A DNA stretch of 64,000 bases from JAJAZB01 sp965249815 (GCA_965249815.1 CBDFMV010000002.1:124001-188000), one strand, 5' to 3'; counted from the first letter of the stretch, positions 8,121-18,065 are shown. The notes: generated by a model from the letters alone, not told the origin. Translations and numbers: made by a program.

Positions 8121-10050
8121 ATGAAACGGCTGATTTTCCTTTTCCTTCTCGGTTGCCAGGCCGCCTTCGGGCAGGTGAGGTTCGCCCGGATTTTCTCCGA
8201 CCACGTCGTGCTGCAACGCCAGCAACCGCTTCCCGTCTGGGGTTGGGCGAAACCCGGCGAAAAAGTAACCGTCACGCTGGCCGGGCAACGCCAGTCGGCC
8301 AAAGCCGACGCGGACGGCAAATGGCTGGTTCGGTTCGCAGCGATGGAGGCGGGCGGGCCGCACCAACTCGCTGCGACGGCCAAATCGGGCCAGGCCCAAC
8401 TCGCCGACGTGCTCCTCGGCGACGTGTGGCTTTGCTCCGGGCAGTCGAACATGGAGTGGCCGGTGAAACAGGCCAATCACTTTCCGCAGGAAAAAAAGAG
8501 CGCGCAGTTTCCCCAAATCCGCCATTTTCGGGTGGATCACGTGCTGTCGCTCACGCCCGACGCCGACCTGAAAACCGGCGCGTGGCAGGTCTGTTCGCCC
8601 GAAACCGTCGGCGATTTCACGGCGGTAGGCTATTTTTTCGCCCGTGAGCTGAACCAGAAACTCAACGTGCCCATCGGGCTGCTGCATTCGTCGTGGGGCG
8701 GTTCGCAGGTCGAAGGCTGGATCAGCCGCGAAGGCATGGTCGGCAACGACGAACTCCGGCCCGTGGTCCAGCGCCTGCCTACCACCTGGGCGGGCGTAGA
8801 CAGCCTGATGGACGTGAAACTCCGCCGACAGTTCGTTGCCACCGACGAGCGCAAGTACCTCGACGCCGATTTTGATTTTTCGTCCTGGCAAAAAGCTGAC
8901 CCCTTCGGGCAATGGGACTGGAAAGGTGCAAACGGCTTCCGGGGGCAGGGCTACATGGCCCGGCTCGTTGACATTCCGGAAGAACTTGTTTCTTCCCCAA
9001 CCACCCTGGTTCTGGCCGAGCACGACGGACCAACCGAGCGTGTACGTCAACGGGCAAAATATGGCCGAGGGGGCCTGGAAGGGCGTTCGGAAAATTTCTA
9101 TCCCAGCCAACGCCTGGAAACCGGGCGCCAACCGGCTCGTCGTCAAGTTTGGCAACGCCGCCAACCCCGCCTGGTACGGCCTCGGTTTGATGGGTTCGGC
9201 CAGCGACCTGTACGTCGAGGGCGACGGGCAGCGCGTCAGCCTCGCCGGGCCGTGGCACCTGATGCCCGCCTTCGCCGAGCCGCACGCCTACACCCGCTTC
9301 ATGAACAACCTCGCTACGGGCCTTTACAACGGCATGATTGCGCCGCTGCCGCCGTTTGCCATCCGGGGGGCGCTTTGGTACCAGGGCGAAACCAACGCGG
9401 GCCGGGCGTACCAGTACCGCCAGAGTTTTCCGCTGCTGATCACCGACTGGCGGCGGCGCTGGGGTCGGGAATTTCCGTTTTATTTCGTACAGCTTTCGAG
9501 TTTCGGCAGCAACCAAAACAGCAATCAGGGCAGCGGTTGGGCCGAACTCCGCGAAGCCCAGACGATGACCCTGAGCCTGCCCAACACCGGCATGGCCGTG
9601 ACGACCGACGTGGGCAACCCCAAAGACATTCACCCGACCAACAAGCAGGACGTGGGCCACCGGCTGGCCGTGGTGGCCCTCCGGCAGGAATACGGGCAGG
9701 CCGATGTCCCCGCCGGTTCGCCCCTGTACGAAGCCGTCGCGTTCAACGATGGCAAGGCCGTGATTTCGTTCAAAAATGCTCCGAACGGGCTGGTAGCAAA
9801 AGACGCCTACGGCTACCTGAAAGGCTTTGAAATCGCGGGCGAGGACCAAGTTTTCCACTACGCCAAAGCCGAAATTCAGGGCAACCAGGTCATCGTCGCC
9901 CACCCCGCCGTGCCGAAACCCGCTGCCGTGCGCTACGGCTGGGCCGACGCCCCGGAGGACGCCAATTTGTTCAGCGCGGACGGTTTTCCGGTCGGTCCGT
10001 TCCGTACCGATTCCTGGCCGGGCGTAACGGAGAAGGTTCGGTTTGAGTAA
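8121..10050 (+). pseudogene. Sialate O-acetylesterase, frameshifted
   Basis: The gene starts at ATG 8121 with signal peptide MKRLIFLFLLGCQAAFGQ. The first frame carries the SGNH-hydrolase block LCSGQSNMEWPVKQ (catalytic Ser, about residue 115) and HSSWGGSQVEGWIS, and runs in good register to about residue 302. From about 9027 the protein continues one base later (DQPSVYVNGQNMAEG...ALWYQGETNAGRAYQYRQSF...DIHPTNKQDVGHRLA, the catalytic Asp-x-x-His) to a stop at 10048-10050. Deleting one G of GG at 9027-9028 restores a normal ~640-residue enzyme with the sugar-binding jelly-roll insert in the middle. The family removes O-acetyl groups from sialic acids and plant-type sugars, in the periplasm. 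It is either a pseudogene or a sequencing indel; all catalytic residues are retained, which favours the latter. Confidence 0.8.
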
Positions 10051-10138
10051 GCAAGTGCCGTCATGCGGTCCGCCGCGCGGTTTGGCATGACGAAAACCAA
10101 GTTTTTTTGAAAACAGAACACATTTCAACCGCAGCCAA

Positions 10139-13100
10139 ATGATTTCCTACAAAAACCTCCCGTACCCGCTGACGCTCGCGCTGTTCGCCGCCGGCCTGCT
10201 CGTGCTGCTGATGGGCGGGCAACGCCGCAACGGGGCCAGCGTGCTGATTTTTGCGAAAAACCCGGCCAGCCAATCCCAGGCCTCCGTCGCCGCCGGGGCG
10301 TTGAAAACCCTGCTGAATAACGCCGGGGTGAAGGCCGACACGACGAGCAACGACGCCGGTCTTTCGGAGGATTCCTTGAAAACGTACCGGTCTGTTGTTT
10401 TTTTGAACACTGCCAAAGACGGCCTGGAAACCGTACAGCAGGTCAATGTTGAGCGCTTCGTGCAGGCAGGCGGGGGCCTGAGCGTGATCAACGCCGAAGG
10501 GTTCACGACCTACCAGTGGGCCTGGTACCAGGACCTGTTGGGTGGAAATCCGGCGAAACCGACGCCCGGCGCATCGCTGACTACCTTTCGCCGGGAATTC
10601 GACGGGGGCCGCGTGTTTTTCTTCGCGACGGGCAATTTGACGACCCCCGAAGGGCTGAGCCAGAATCTGGTGGACGGCATCAAATCGACCCTCGACGGAC
10701 CGGCGCTGAATTACGCCCGCGCCCGGACCGACCGGATGCCCGAAGAAAACCGCTTCACGGCTACCGTGCTGGACTCGTTCATGGACGAACCGATTGAAAT
10801 GGAAATCCTGGCCGATGGGCGGGTGTTGTTCGTGGAACGGAAAGGCGTCATTAAACTCTACGACCCGGCGGCCAAAGCCACGCGGACGATCAACAAACTG
10901 CCCGTTCACCTGACGGGCAACTACGAAGACGGCCTGCTGGGCATGGAACTCGACCCGAAGTTTGACCAAAACCATTTCGTGTACCTGTACTACTCGCCGG
11001 TCGGTACGAAATCGGTGCAGAACCTGTCGCGGTTCGTTTTCACCGGCGACAGCCTGCAACTGAGTTCCGAAAAAATCGTGATGCAGGTGCCCGTGCAGCG
11101 CGAAACCTGCTGCCACTCGGCGGGCAACGTGTACTTCGACCGGGCGGGCGATTTGTACCTCTCCACCGGCGACAACACCAGTTCCAAGGAATCCGACGGC
11201 TTTTCACCCCTCGACGAACGGCCCGGCCGGGGGCCGTTCGATTCCCAGAAATCGTCGGGCAATACCCACGATTTGCGGGGAAAAATCCTGCGCATCCGCG
11301 TCCAGCCTGACGGCTCGTACACGATTCCCGACGGCAACCTGTTCCCGAAAGATGGCTCGCAGGGCAGGCCCGAGATTTACGTCATGGGCGCCCGCAATCC
11401 CTACCGAATCTGGGTGGACAAGCGCGGATTTCTGTACTGGGGCGATGTCGGGCCGGACGGCGGCACCGCCAGCGAGCGCGGCCCCAAGAGCCAGGATGAA
11501 TGGAACCAGGCCCGCAAGCCGGGCAATTACGGCTGGCCGTATTTCGTCGGCGACAACAAGCCCTACGCCGATTTCGACTTCGCCACCAACCAGGTCGGGC
11601 CGCTCTTCAACCCCGATCGCCCGGTGAACGAGTCGCCCAACAACACCGGCTCGAAGGTGCTGCCGCCCGCCCGGAAAGCCATGATTTGGTACCCCTACGA
11701 CAAGTCGGCGGAGTTTCCGATGCTGGGCACGGGGTCACGCAGTGCGATGGCCGGGCCGTTTTTTTACCTCAACGACTACGCCAAATCCGCCGTGCGGTTT
11801 CCGAAGTATTACGACGGGAAGCAATTCATTTACGAATGGGCCAGAAACTGGATTAAGGTGTTGACCTACAACGAAGCGGGCGATTTGCGGCAAATCGAAT
11901 CCTTTCTGCCAACGAGTTTTATTTCCAAACCCATCGACATGAAGTTTGGCCGCGATGGGGCCATGTACGTGCTGGCTTACGGGGCCAATTACTTCGCCCG
12001 AAACCCCGATTCGCAGTTGCTGCGCATTGAATACGCCGACGGCAACCGCCGCCCGGTGGCCAAAGTGACCGCCTCGAAAACCGTCGGCGCGGCTCCGTTG
12101 AGGGTTAATTTTTCAGCGAAAGAATCCTTCGACTACGACCGGGGCGATAAAATCAGCTACCGCTGGGAATCGGGCCACGGGCAGAAATCGACCGCCGCCG
12201 CGCCGACCTTCACCTACGCCAAACCCGGCGTGTACCGGCCCAGACTGACCGTCACCGACGCCGAAGGCCAGCAGGCCACCACCGAACTGGTGGTGAAAGT
12301 CGGCAACGAAACACCGCAGGTGGACGTGGTCGTGAAGGGCAACCGCAGTTTTTATTTTGACAACACGCCCCTCACGTACGCCGTCATGGTGCGCGACCGG
12401 GAAGACGGCGCGCTGAACAAGGGCATTTCGGCCAGCAAGGTGAACTTCGCCGTGGATTACCTGCCCGAAGGCAAGGACCTTGCCCTGCTCACCGCCAATA
12501 ACCCCGGTGGGGAGGACGTCGCGGCCCGGTTCATCCAGGGAAAAACGCTCCTCAACGCCAGCGACTGCAAGGCCTGCCATTCGATGAACGTCAAATCCAT
12601 CGGACCGACCTGGATGGAGGTTTCCCGGCGCTACCAGCCCACCGCCGAAGCCGCCGTGCCCGTGCTGGCGAAAAAGGTGGTTACGGGCGGCAACGGCAAC
12701 TGGGGCAAAAACGTGATGTCGGCGCACCCGCAACACACCGAGCAGGAAACCGGCGAAATGGTGCGCTACGTCCTGTCGCTGGCCGCCGCCGGGCCGAAAA
12801 GCCTGCCGTTGCAGGGCAGCTACGCCCTGACCCAACACGCGGGCGGCAAACCCACCGGCATTTACATTGTCACGGCCAGTTACACCGACAAAGGCAGCCC
12901 GGCGACGGGTCCGCTGACGGGTCGCAAGCTGTTGATGCTCCGCAATCCGCAGGTGGAGGCCGAATCGTACGACCTGGGCAGCGGCGTGGACCGCAAGCAC
13001 CAGGACGGCAGCGACCAAAGCTGGGTGGGTGACATCAAAGACGGCTCGTACCTCGGCTTTACGAACTTAGACCTGACGGACATCCGCGAAATTTCTTTCA

Positions 13101-13381
13101 GCGCCGCGGCCCTGCCCTCGCGGGGTGGGCGCATTGAAATTCGTTCCGGTTCACCCACGGGTACCCTGCTGGGTACCGCCACCGTCGAACCGGTTGCGCC
13201 CGCCGCCGGGGGACGCCGGGGACCCAACTGGCAAACGGTAACCGCTCCCGTCGTGGGTTCGGGCGGCGCGAACGTCCTATATTTTGTGTTTAAAAACGAC
13301 GCCGTGAAGGACAAAAACCTGATGCTCCTCGACTGGGTTCTGTTTAAAAAAGCAGCCTCGCCCCAGCCAGCGGGGAAGTAG
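10139..13381 (+). CDS. Secreted multidomain ThuA-like / PQQ-dependent sugar dehydrogenase / PKD / cytochrome c / CBM protein
   Basis: A protein of 1080 residues. Residues 10-26 are hydrophobic (signal peptide or anchor). Residues about 30-195 resemble a ThuA/glutamine-amidotransferase-like fold (YRSVVFLNTAKDGL, RFVQAGGGLSVINAEG). Residues about 210-640 are a soluble glucose/sorbosone dehydrogenase beta-propeller (DGRVLFVERKGVIKLYD, GLLGMELDPKF, LRGKILRIRV, MGARNPYRIW), which oxidises sugars with PQQ. Residues about 650-730 are a PKD domain (SFDYDRGDKISYRWESGHGQ). A cytochrome c domain follows with a haem site CKACH at 810-814 and Met ligand candidates near 860. Residues about 935-1070 resemble a CBM6-type domain (VEAESYD at the start, DGSYLGFTNLDLT). 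The layout places electron acceptor and sugar binding in one chain, acting outside the cytoplasm. It follows the esterase by 88 bp, so a polysaccharide-use operon is plausible. Confidence 0.85.
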   Translation: MISYKNLPYPLTLALFAAGLLVLLMGGQRRNGASVLIFAKNPASQSQASVAAGALKTLLNNAGVKADTTSNDAGLSEDSLKTYRSVVFLNTAKDGLETVQQVNVERFVQAGGGLSVINAEGFTTYQWAWYQDLLGGNPAKPTPGASLTTFRREFDGGRVFFFATGNLTTPEGLSQNLVDGIKSTLDGPALNYARARTDRMPEENRFTATVLDSFMDEPIEMEILADGRVLFVERKGVIKLYDPAAKATRTINKLPVHLTGNYEDGLLGMELDPKFDQNHFVYLYYSPVGTKSVQNLSRFVFTGDSLQLSSEKIVMQVPVQRETCCHSAGNVYFDRAGDLYLSTGDNTSSKESDGFSPLDERPGRGPFDSQKSSGNTHDLRGKILRIRVQPDGSYTIPDGNLFPKDGSQGRPEIYVMGARNPYRIWVDKRGFLYWGDVGPDGGTASERGPKSQDEWNQARKPGNYGWPYFVGDNKPYADFDFATNQVGPLFNPDRPVNESPNNTGSKVLPPARKAMIWYPYDKSAEFPMLGTGSRSAMAGPFFYLNDYAKSAVRFPKYYDGKQFIYEWARNWIKVLTYNEAGDLRQIESFLPTSFISKPIDMKFGRDGAMYVLAYGANYFARNPDSQLLRIEYADGNRRPVAKVTASKTVGAAPLRVNFSAKESFDYDRGDKISYRWESGHGQKSTAAAPTFTYAKPGVYRPRLTVTDAEGQQATTELVVKVGNETPQVDVVVKGNRSFYFDNTPLTYAVMVRDREDGALNKGISASKVNFAVDYLPEGKDLALLTANNPGGEDVAARFIQGKTLLNASDCKACHSMNVKSIGPTWMEVSRRYQPTAEAAVPVLAKKVVTGGNGNWGKNVMSAHPQHTEQETGEMVRYVLSLAAAGPKSLPLQGSYALTQHAGGKPTGIYIVTASYTDKGSPATGPLTGRKLLMLRNPQVEAESYDLGSGVDRKHQDGSDQSWVGDIKDGSYLGFTNLDLTDIREISFSAAALPSRGGRIEIRSGSPTGTLLGTATVEPVAPAAGGRRGPNWQTVTAPVVGSGGANVLYFVFKNDAVKDKNLMLLDWVLFKKAASPQPAGK

Positions 13382-13493
13382 CAAAACAGGGGAATTAAAC
13401 GAGGATGGTTTCTTTGAGAAGAAAAAGACGGTAAACGGCTTTTGCGAACGGACGATTTTTTTAGAAAACGGCCGGAAATCGCACTCGCCGACC

Positions 13494-14837
13494 TCAGTGT
13501 GAGGGCGAAGTTGTCGGCACCGCCGCCTTCACGTACTTGTAGCCCACGGCCAGAAACACCGCCAGCCCGACGACCAGCCCCGCGAAAAACAAGGCTCCCA
13601 GTTTGGGGTTGGAGTACACGATGGCCACGAGGCAAAGCGCCGAAAGCCCCAGCGCCAGCAGGGGCATCCATGGGTAGAACGGTGCCCGGAAGGGCCTCGG
13701 CAGGTTGGGTTCCCTGCGCCGGAGCACCAGCAGCGCCGCCATGCTGATGCCGTACATGACCACCGCCCCCAGCACCGACAGCACAATGATGGCGTCGGTG
13801 GTGCCGGTGAACATGGCCACGAGACCCACCGCCCCGCCCGCCAGCAGCGCCCAGTGGGGCGTGCGGTAACGCGGGTGCAGGGTTGCCAGCGCCTGGGGAA
13901 GGTAGCCTTCGCGGGCCAGGGCGTAGAGTTGGCGCGAGTAGCTGAGCGTACCGCAGTGAAACGAAGCCACCAGCCCAAACACGCCCAGACCCGCAAAGAG
14001 TTTGGCCCAGCCGCTTTCTTCGCCCAAGGCCAGGGTCAGGGCATCCGGCAGCGGGTGGTCGTGGGTGGCCAGTGTGCGCCAGTCGCCGACGCCCGCGCTG
14101 AGAACCATCACCCCCAGGGCCAGCACCACCAACGTCAGGATGCTCGACACGTAGCCGCGGGGGATGGTGAGGTGCGGGTTTTTTACTTCCTCGGCCACCA
14201 TCGCCACGCCTTCGATGGCAACGAAAAACCAGATGGCGAACGGAATACCGGCGAAAATTTCCCGAAAACCCACCCGGGCCGGGTTGTGGGCAAGGAAATT
14301 CTCCCAGCGAAAATGCGGCCCCACCAGCGCCAGGAACACGAGCAGTTCGCCGACGGAAACGACGGTGATCCAAAAGGAAAAGCGCGCCGAACTTTTCACC
14401 CCGAACCAATTCAGCGCGATGAACACGGCGTACGTGCCCGCCGCCACCGGCAGCACCCCGAGTACGCGGGGGTAGAGAAAATGCGCGTAACTGCCCAGCG
14501 CGTACGCAATGGCGGGTGCCCCCAGCAGAAAATCGACCAGCGTGGCGTACCCGGCCACGAAGCCGCCCACCGGTCCGAAGGCCCGCCGGGCGTAGGCCGC
14601 CGCCCCGCCCGCCGAGGGAATGGCCGCCGTGAGTTCGGTGTAGCTGAAAATGAACGTGACGTAAAACACCGTCACGAGCAGCGTGGAACCCAGAAAACCG
14701 AGGGTGCCCGAAGTGGCCCAGCCGTAGTTCCAGCCGAAGTATTCGCCCGAAATAACCAGCCCGACGGCGATGGCCCAAAGCTGCGGGGCGGTGATGACGC
14801 GTTTGAGGGAGGCAGACGGAGGAGGAGGTGCGTTCAA
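13494..14837 (-). CDS. Ethanolamine permease-like APC-family transporter
   Basis: A protein of 447 residues with 12 predicted membrane helices. Its N-terminal motif VGLVISGEYFGWNYGWATSG is the hallmark of the ethanolamine permease branch of the amino acid/polyamine/organocation superfamily, and helix 6 carries IWFFVAIEGVAMVAEEVKNP, where the acidic residues line the substrate path. The family imports ethanolamine or related amines with protons. No ethanolamine ammonia-lyase or dehydrogenase gene is in the window, so use of the substrate is not shown. The gene lies downstream of hicA on the same strand (about 87 bp away). An open frame overlapping almost the whole gene in another minus-strand frame is a shadow. 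Confidence 0.8.
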   Translation of the reverse strand: MNAPPPPSASLKRVITAPQLWAIAVGLVISGEYFGWNYGWATSGTLGFLGSTLLVTVFYVTFIFSYTELTAAIPSAGGAAAYARRAFGPVGGFVAGYATLVDFLLGAPAIAYALGSYAHFLYPRVLGVLPVAAGTYAVFIALNWFGVKSSARFSFWITVVSVGELLVFLALVGPHFRWENFLAHNPARVGFREIFAGIPFAIWFFVAIEGVAMVAEEVKNPHLTIPRGYVSSILTLVVLALGVMVLSAGVGDWRTLATHDHPLPDALTLALGEESGWAKLFAGLGVFGLVASFHCGTLSYSRQLYALAREGYLPQALATLHPRYRTPHWALLAGGAVGLVAMFTGTTDAIIVLSVLGAVVMYGISMAALLVLRRREPNLPRPFRAPFYPWMPLLALGLSALCLVAIVYSNPKLGALFFAGLVVGLAVFLAVGYKYVKAAVPTTSPSH

Positions 14838-14924
14838 GGCGCAGCAGGTTGTTTTTTAGGAAAGAAAGGGAGCGAAAATACGGCGAGGCGGGGAGATTGC
14901 AAATGAATCCGGTGCGAGGGGCGG

Positions 14925-15165
14925 TTAAGCCGAACAATTGGCGCATCAACGCTTCTTTTTCCAAACCAAGATGGTCGGCGATGCTGAGAATGTCGTTCAA
15001 CGTGCCGACTTTGATGGGATTGTGGCGAGGAACCGTCTCAAAATGTTCGCCGTTTTTCAATGTACGGATGCGGAGGTGACTGCTGGTTTGCCGGACGACT
15101 TCGTAGCCGAAAGGCTTGAGGAGTTTGATGAATTCAAGACCTGAAAGGTTGCGAGGAATTCTCAT
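14925..15165 (-). CDS. hicA: HicA-type mRNA interferase toxin, stop codon apparently shifted
   Basis: The start MRIPRNLSGLEFIKLLKPFGYEVVR... and the block SSHLRIRTLKNGEHFETVPRHNPIKVGTLNDIL are classic HicA: a dsRBD-like fold with the catalytic His in SSH. HicA cleaves mRNA and is silenced by HicB. The normal length (about 80 residues) is reached at codon 80, where the frame reads GGC TTA ACC; with one T fewer it would read GGC TAA and end at 14925. As sequenced the frame has no stop until 12880, inside the permease gene and in a different frame, so the long product is not credible. The end given is the inferred one. The partner hicB lies upstream, separated by an unusually long 143-bp gap. 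Confidence 0.65.
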
Positions 15166-15308
15166 ACAGGAAGTTTGTATCAAGCGTGTTTCTTCCACAG
15201 AAAAGTAGAATGCGCTTAATTGACCCTACAAAGTTCCGAAATCGAAGTATCCTGTGACCAGTCGAATTTAAGTGCTGTTGAGGCAAAAAATCCACAGTTC
15301 TTAATAAG

Positions 15309-15518
15309 CTATAGCGCGAACACTTCATCCTTCACAAACCGCAACCTCACCCGCTCCGGCCGTTGCGTCGGTTCGTCAAAATGGCACTCGATGGCGTCGC
15401 GAATCATGGCTTTCAAATCCGCTACGTCTTCGCCCTGCGTGAAGATGTTTTCGCCAACGGCGCGGGCCGAGTAGCCGCCGTCAGGGTCTTCTTCAACGAT
15501 AAATTCTAATTCGTTCAT
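15309..15518 (-). CDS. hicB: HicB-like antitoxin (type II)
   Basis: A small protein of 69 residues starting MNELEFIVEEDPDGGYSARA. The pattern [VI]EEDxDGGYxARAxGxxIxTQGxxxxDLxxMIRDAIxCHFDE is that of the short HicB family often misnamed 2-oxoisovalerate dehydrogenase subunit in Bacteroidota genomes. It has the partial RNase H-like fold but no C-terminal DNA-binding helix. It is expected to bind and block HicA. The chosen ATG at 15518 starts the conserved domain; the frame is open to 15629 but the extension has no family similarity. The gene order hicB-hicA on the minus strand fits the module. Confidence 0.75.
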   Translation of the reverse strand: MNELEFIVEEDPDGGYSARAVGENIFTQGEDVADLKAMIRDAIECHFDEPTQRPERVRLRFVKDEVFAL

Positions 15519-15655
15519 GGCGATTGCTTTTTCGTAAAAATAGCGATTTGGCGGGAAATCGCGGGTTAAGTACTGTCGAAACGCTACGGTTGCCAGCCGT
15601 ATCCACACGCATCCTCGTACGGCTGGCAACCGACCCCGTAGCGGGCATCGGCCCC

Positions 15656-16234
15656 TTACGCCAACCCAAACAGCACCTGCAGGTTAATCCACAACGCTTT
15701 TTTCTTGGCCTTGTCGGTGTGGAGTTGGGCGAGCGGGTCGGTGAGCAGAAACTGGATGCCTTCGATGGGCGTCACGCGGTAGGGCACCAGCACGAGGTCG
15801 AGGTTGAGTTTTTTCAACCCCACGCCAAACGAAATGAACAGGTGCGCGGCCTTGCTTTCGAGCAGCGGCCGGAAATCCTGGCCTTTCAGTTTTTGCAAAT
15901 CGAGCAGTTCCACCTTGTCGAGGCGCAGGCTGACGGCCTTCAGAATATTTTCAAGCAAAGCCAAATCGTCGGGCGAAGGGCGATCGGTCAGCACGAGGAG
16001 CTGATGGCGAAACGCCAGCGTCGGGGCGGTTGCCGGGGCAGCCGGGACTTCGGCGACGGGCGGCAGTGCACTCAACGGTTCCGGAGCCGGTTCGGGTGTT
16101 GCCACGACGGGCGCTTCGGATTGGGGCGCGGCTTCGGCGACCACGACCGGCACCGCAATCGGCTCCGGCACGGCGAAGAGCGTTTCGCCGCTGAACAACA
16201 CCTGCAACGCCTCCCGCGTGATGACTTCGTTCAT
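15656..16234 (-). CDS. Hypothetical protein with weak resemblance to DNA polymerase III psi (HolD)
   Basis: A protein of 192 residues. Residues 1-20 are a short conserved-looking helix (MNEVITREALQVLFSGETLF), residues 21-75 an Ala/Pro/Glu-rich linker, and residues 76-192 a compact alpha/beta domain (FRHQLLVLTDRPSPDDLALL, LENILKAVSLRLDKVELLDL, HLFISFGVGL, GIQFLLTDPLAQL) ending KKKALWINLQVLFGLA. The order N-terminal peptide, linker, Rossmann-like domain with a C-terminal 'LTDP...ALW..L' helix is like HolD, the clamp-loader psi subunit, which has the uracil-DNA-glycosylase-like fold. This is pattern resemblance only and could be wrong. No signal peptide or membrane segment is present. The gene stands alone, divergent from the GMC oxidoreductase gene. 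Confidence 0.4.
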   Translation of the reverse strand: MNEVITREALQVLFSGETLFAVPEPIAVPVVVAEAAPQSEAPVVATPEPAPEPLSALPPVAEVPAAPATAPTLAFRHQLLVLTDRPSPDDLALLENILKAVSLRLDKVELLDLQKLKGQDFRPLLESKAAHLFISFGVGLKKLNLDLVLVPYRVTPIEGIQFLLTDPLAQLHTDKAKKKALWINLQVLFGLA

Positions 16235-16361
16235 GCCCGTTTTTTGGGGAAAATTTCAGCACAAAAGTAACCTCCCGGAGTACGGGTCCCAGCGCCGGAA
16301 AAAGGAAGTACCGGGTTTTTCGGAAAAGCAGTACTTTCATCGTTCCAACTTACCATCGACC

Positions 16362-18065
16362 ATGCACCTCAACCTCAACGCCGCCGCCCAGCAAACCTAC
16401 GACGCCATCGTCATCGGCTCCGGCATTTCGGGCGGCTGGGCCGCCAAAGAATTGTGCGAAAAGGGCCTGAAAACGCTCGTGCTGGAGCGGGGCCGCGACG
16501 TGAAGCACGTCACCGACTACCCCACGGCCATGAAACACCCCTGGGAGTTTGAGCACCGCCTGCGGATGCCCGCCGCCTTCGACGCCGAAAACCCGATTGC
16601 CACAAAATGCTACGCGCTCGACGAAGCCACGCAGCAGTTTTTCGTGAAAGACAGGGAGCACCCCTACGTGCAGGAAAAGCCCTTCGACTGGATTCGGGGC
16701 TACCAGGTAGGCGGCAAATCGCTGATTTGGGCGCGCCAAACCCAGCGCTGGAGCCGCTACGAATTCGAAGCTCCCGAACGCGACGGCTTCGCCGTGCCCT
16801 GGCCCATCGGCTACGACGAACTGGCACCCTGGTACAGCCACGTCGAGAAATTCGTCGGGATTTCGGGGAACAAAGACGGCATCGACACGTTGCCCGACGG
16901 CGAGTTTCTGCCGCCCTGGGAATTGAACTGTGCCGAAAAGCACCTCCAGTCCAGCATTCACCAACATTACCCCGACCGGCGCGTCATCATCGGGCGCTGC
17001 GCCCACCTCACCCAGCCGCAACCCGTTCATTTGCAGCAAGGTAGGGGCCAGTGCCAGGCGCGGCATTTGTGCTACCGGGGCTGTCCGTACGGCGGGTATT
17101 TTTCATCCAATTCGGCCACGCTCCCCTGGGCGGTCAAAACCGGCAACCTCACGCTTCGGCCCGATTCCGTCGTGCATTCGATTATTTTCGATGAAAAGAA
17201 AGGGAAGGCGACGGGCGTACGGGTGGTGGATGCCCACACGAAACAAACGACGGAGTATTTCGCCAAAATCATTTTCGTCAACGCCGCCTGCCTCAATTCC
17301 AACCTGATTCTGCTCAATTCCACGTCGCGGCGCTTTCCCAACGGCCTCGGCAACGACAGCGGGGTTTTGGGCAAATACGTCGCCTTCCATAACTACCGGG
17401 GTTCGGGTGGGGCCACCTACGAGGGTGACCAGGACAAATACTACTTCGGGCGGCGGCCCACGACGGCCTTCATGCCGTCGTTCCGGAACGTGAAAAAGCA
17501 GGAAACCGACTTCCAGCGCGGGTACATGGTGGCCTTCGCGGCTTCGCGGGTGAGCAACCTCGGCCAGCCGGGTTTCGGGGCGGAATGGAAAGACGAAGCG
17601 GGAAAACTCGGCCCCTGGAGCATTTTCATCATGATGCAGGGCGAAACCGTGCCGCGCGAACAAAACCACCTGCGCCTGCACCCCGACCTGAAAGACGCCT
17701 GGGGCGTGCCCCAACTGGTCACGTCGGTGGGCTACGACGCCAACGACGAGAAGGTTTTTCAGGATTTCACAACCCAGGCCGCCGAAATGCTCGACAAAGC
17801 GGGTTGCAAAAATATTTTCATGGGCGATTCGAAGCAGGCCCCCGGCCTCGACATCCACGAAATGGGCGGCGTACGCATGGGCCGCGACCCGAAAACCTCG
17901 CTGCTCAACGCCCACAACCAACTCCACGCCTGCAAAAACGTGTTCGTCACCGACGGGGCCTGCATGACCTCCGTGGGCAACCAGAACCCCTCGCTGACGT
18001 TCATGGCACTCACCGCGCGGGCGGCGAATTTTGCGGTGAGCGAATTGAAGAAGCGGAATTTGTGA
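16362..18065 (+). CDS. GMC family oxidoreductase
   Basis: An FAD-dependent oxidoreductase of 567 residues. The ADP-binding beta-alpha-beta motif IVIGSGISGGWAAKEL lies at residues 17-32, followed by LVLERG; the C-terminal signature HEMGGVRMG (catalytic His) and VTDGACMTSVGNQNPSLTFMALTARAA (cofactor and substrate loop) are intact. The group oxidises sugar or polyol alcohol groups, as in glucose-fructose oxidoreductase-like and gluconate 2-dehydrogenase large subunits, but the small subunit 3 gene is not adjacent here, so the electron acceptor is unknown. No signal peptide is evident at the chosen start; the frame is open upstream to 16218 but ATG 16362 begins the conserved domain. Confidence 0.88.
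   Translation: MHLNLNAAAQQTYDAIVIGSGISGGWAAKELCEKGLKTLVLERGRDVKHVTDYPTAMKHPWEFEHRLRMPAAFDAENPIATKCYALDEATQQFFVKDREHPYVQEKPFDWIRGYQVGGKSLIWARQTQRWSRYEFEAPERDGFAVPWPIGYDELAPWYSHVEKFVGISGNKDGIDTLPDGEFLPPWELNCAEKHLQSSIHQHYPDRRVIIGRCAHLTQPQPVHLQQGRGQCQARHLCYRGCPYGGYFSSNSATLPWAVKTGNLTLRPDSVVHSIIFDEKKGKATGVRVVDAHTKQTTEYFAKIIFVNAACLNSNLILLNSTSRRFPNGLGNDSGVLGKYVAFHNYRGSGGATYEGDQDKYYFGRRPTTAFMPSFRNVKKQETDFQRGYMVAFAASRVSNLGQPGFGAEWKDEAGKLGPWSIFIMMQGETVPREQNHLRLHPDLKDAWGVPQLVTSVGYDANDEKVFQDFTTQAAEMLDKAGCKNIFMGDSKQAPGLDIHEMGGVRMGRDPKTSLLNAHNQLHACKNVFVTDGACMTSVGNQNPSLTFMALTARAANFAVSELKKRNL

Noticed and set aside
12880..15198. A 772-codon minus-strand frame starting with HicA sequence
   Set aside because: Only the first 80 codons after the HicA start make sense; the rest runs in another frame over the permease gene and is Arg/Gly-rich shadow sequence.
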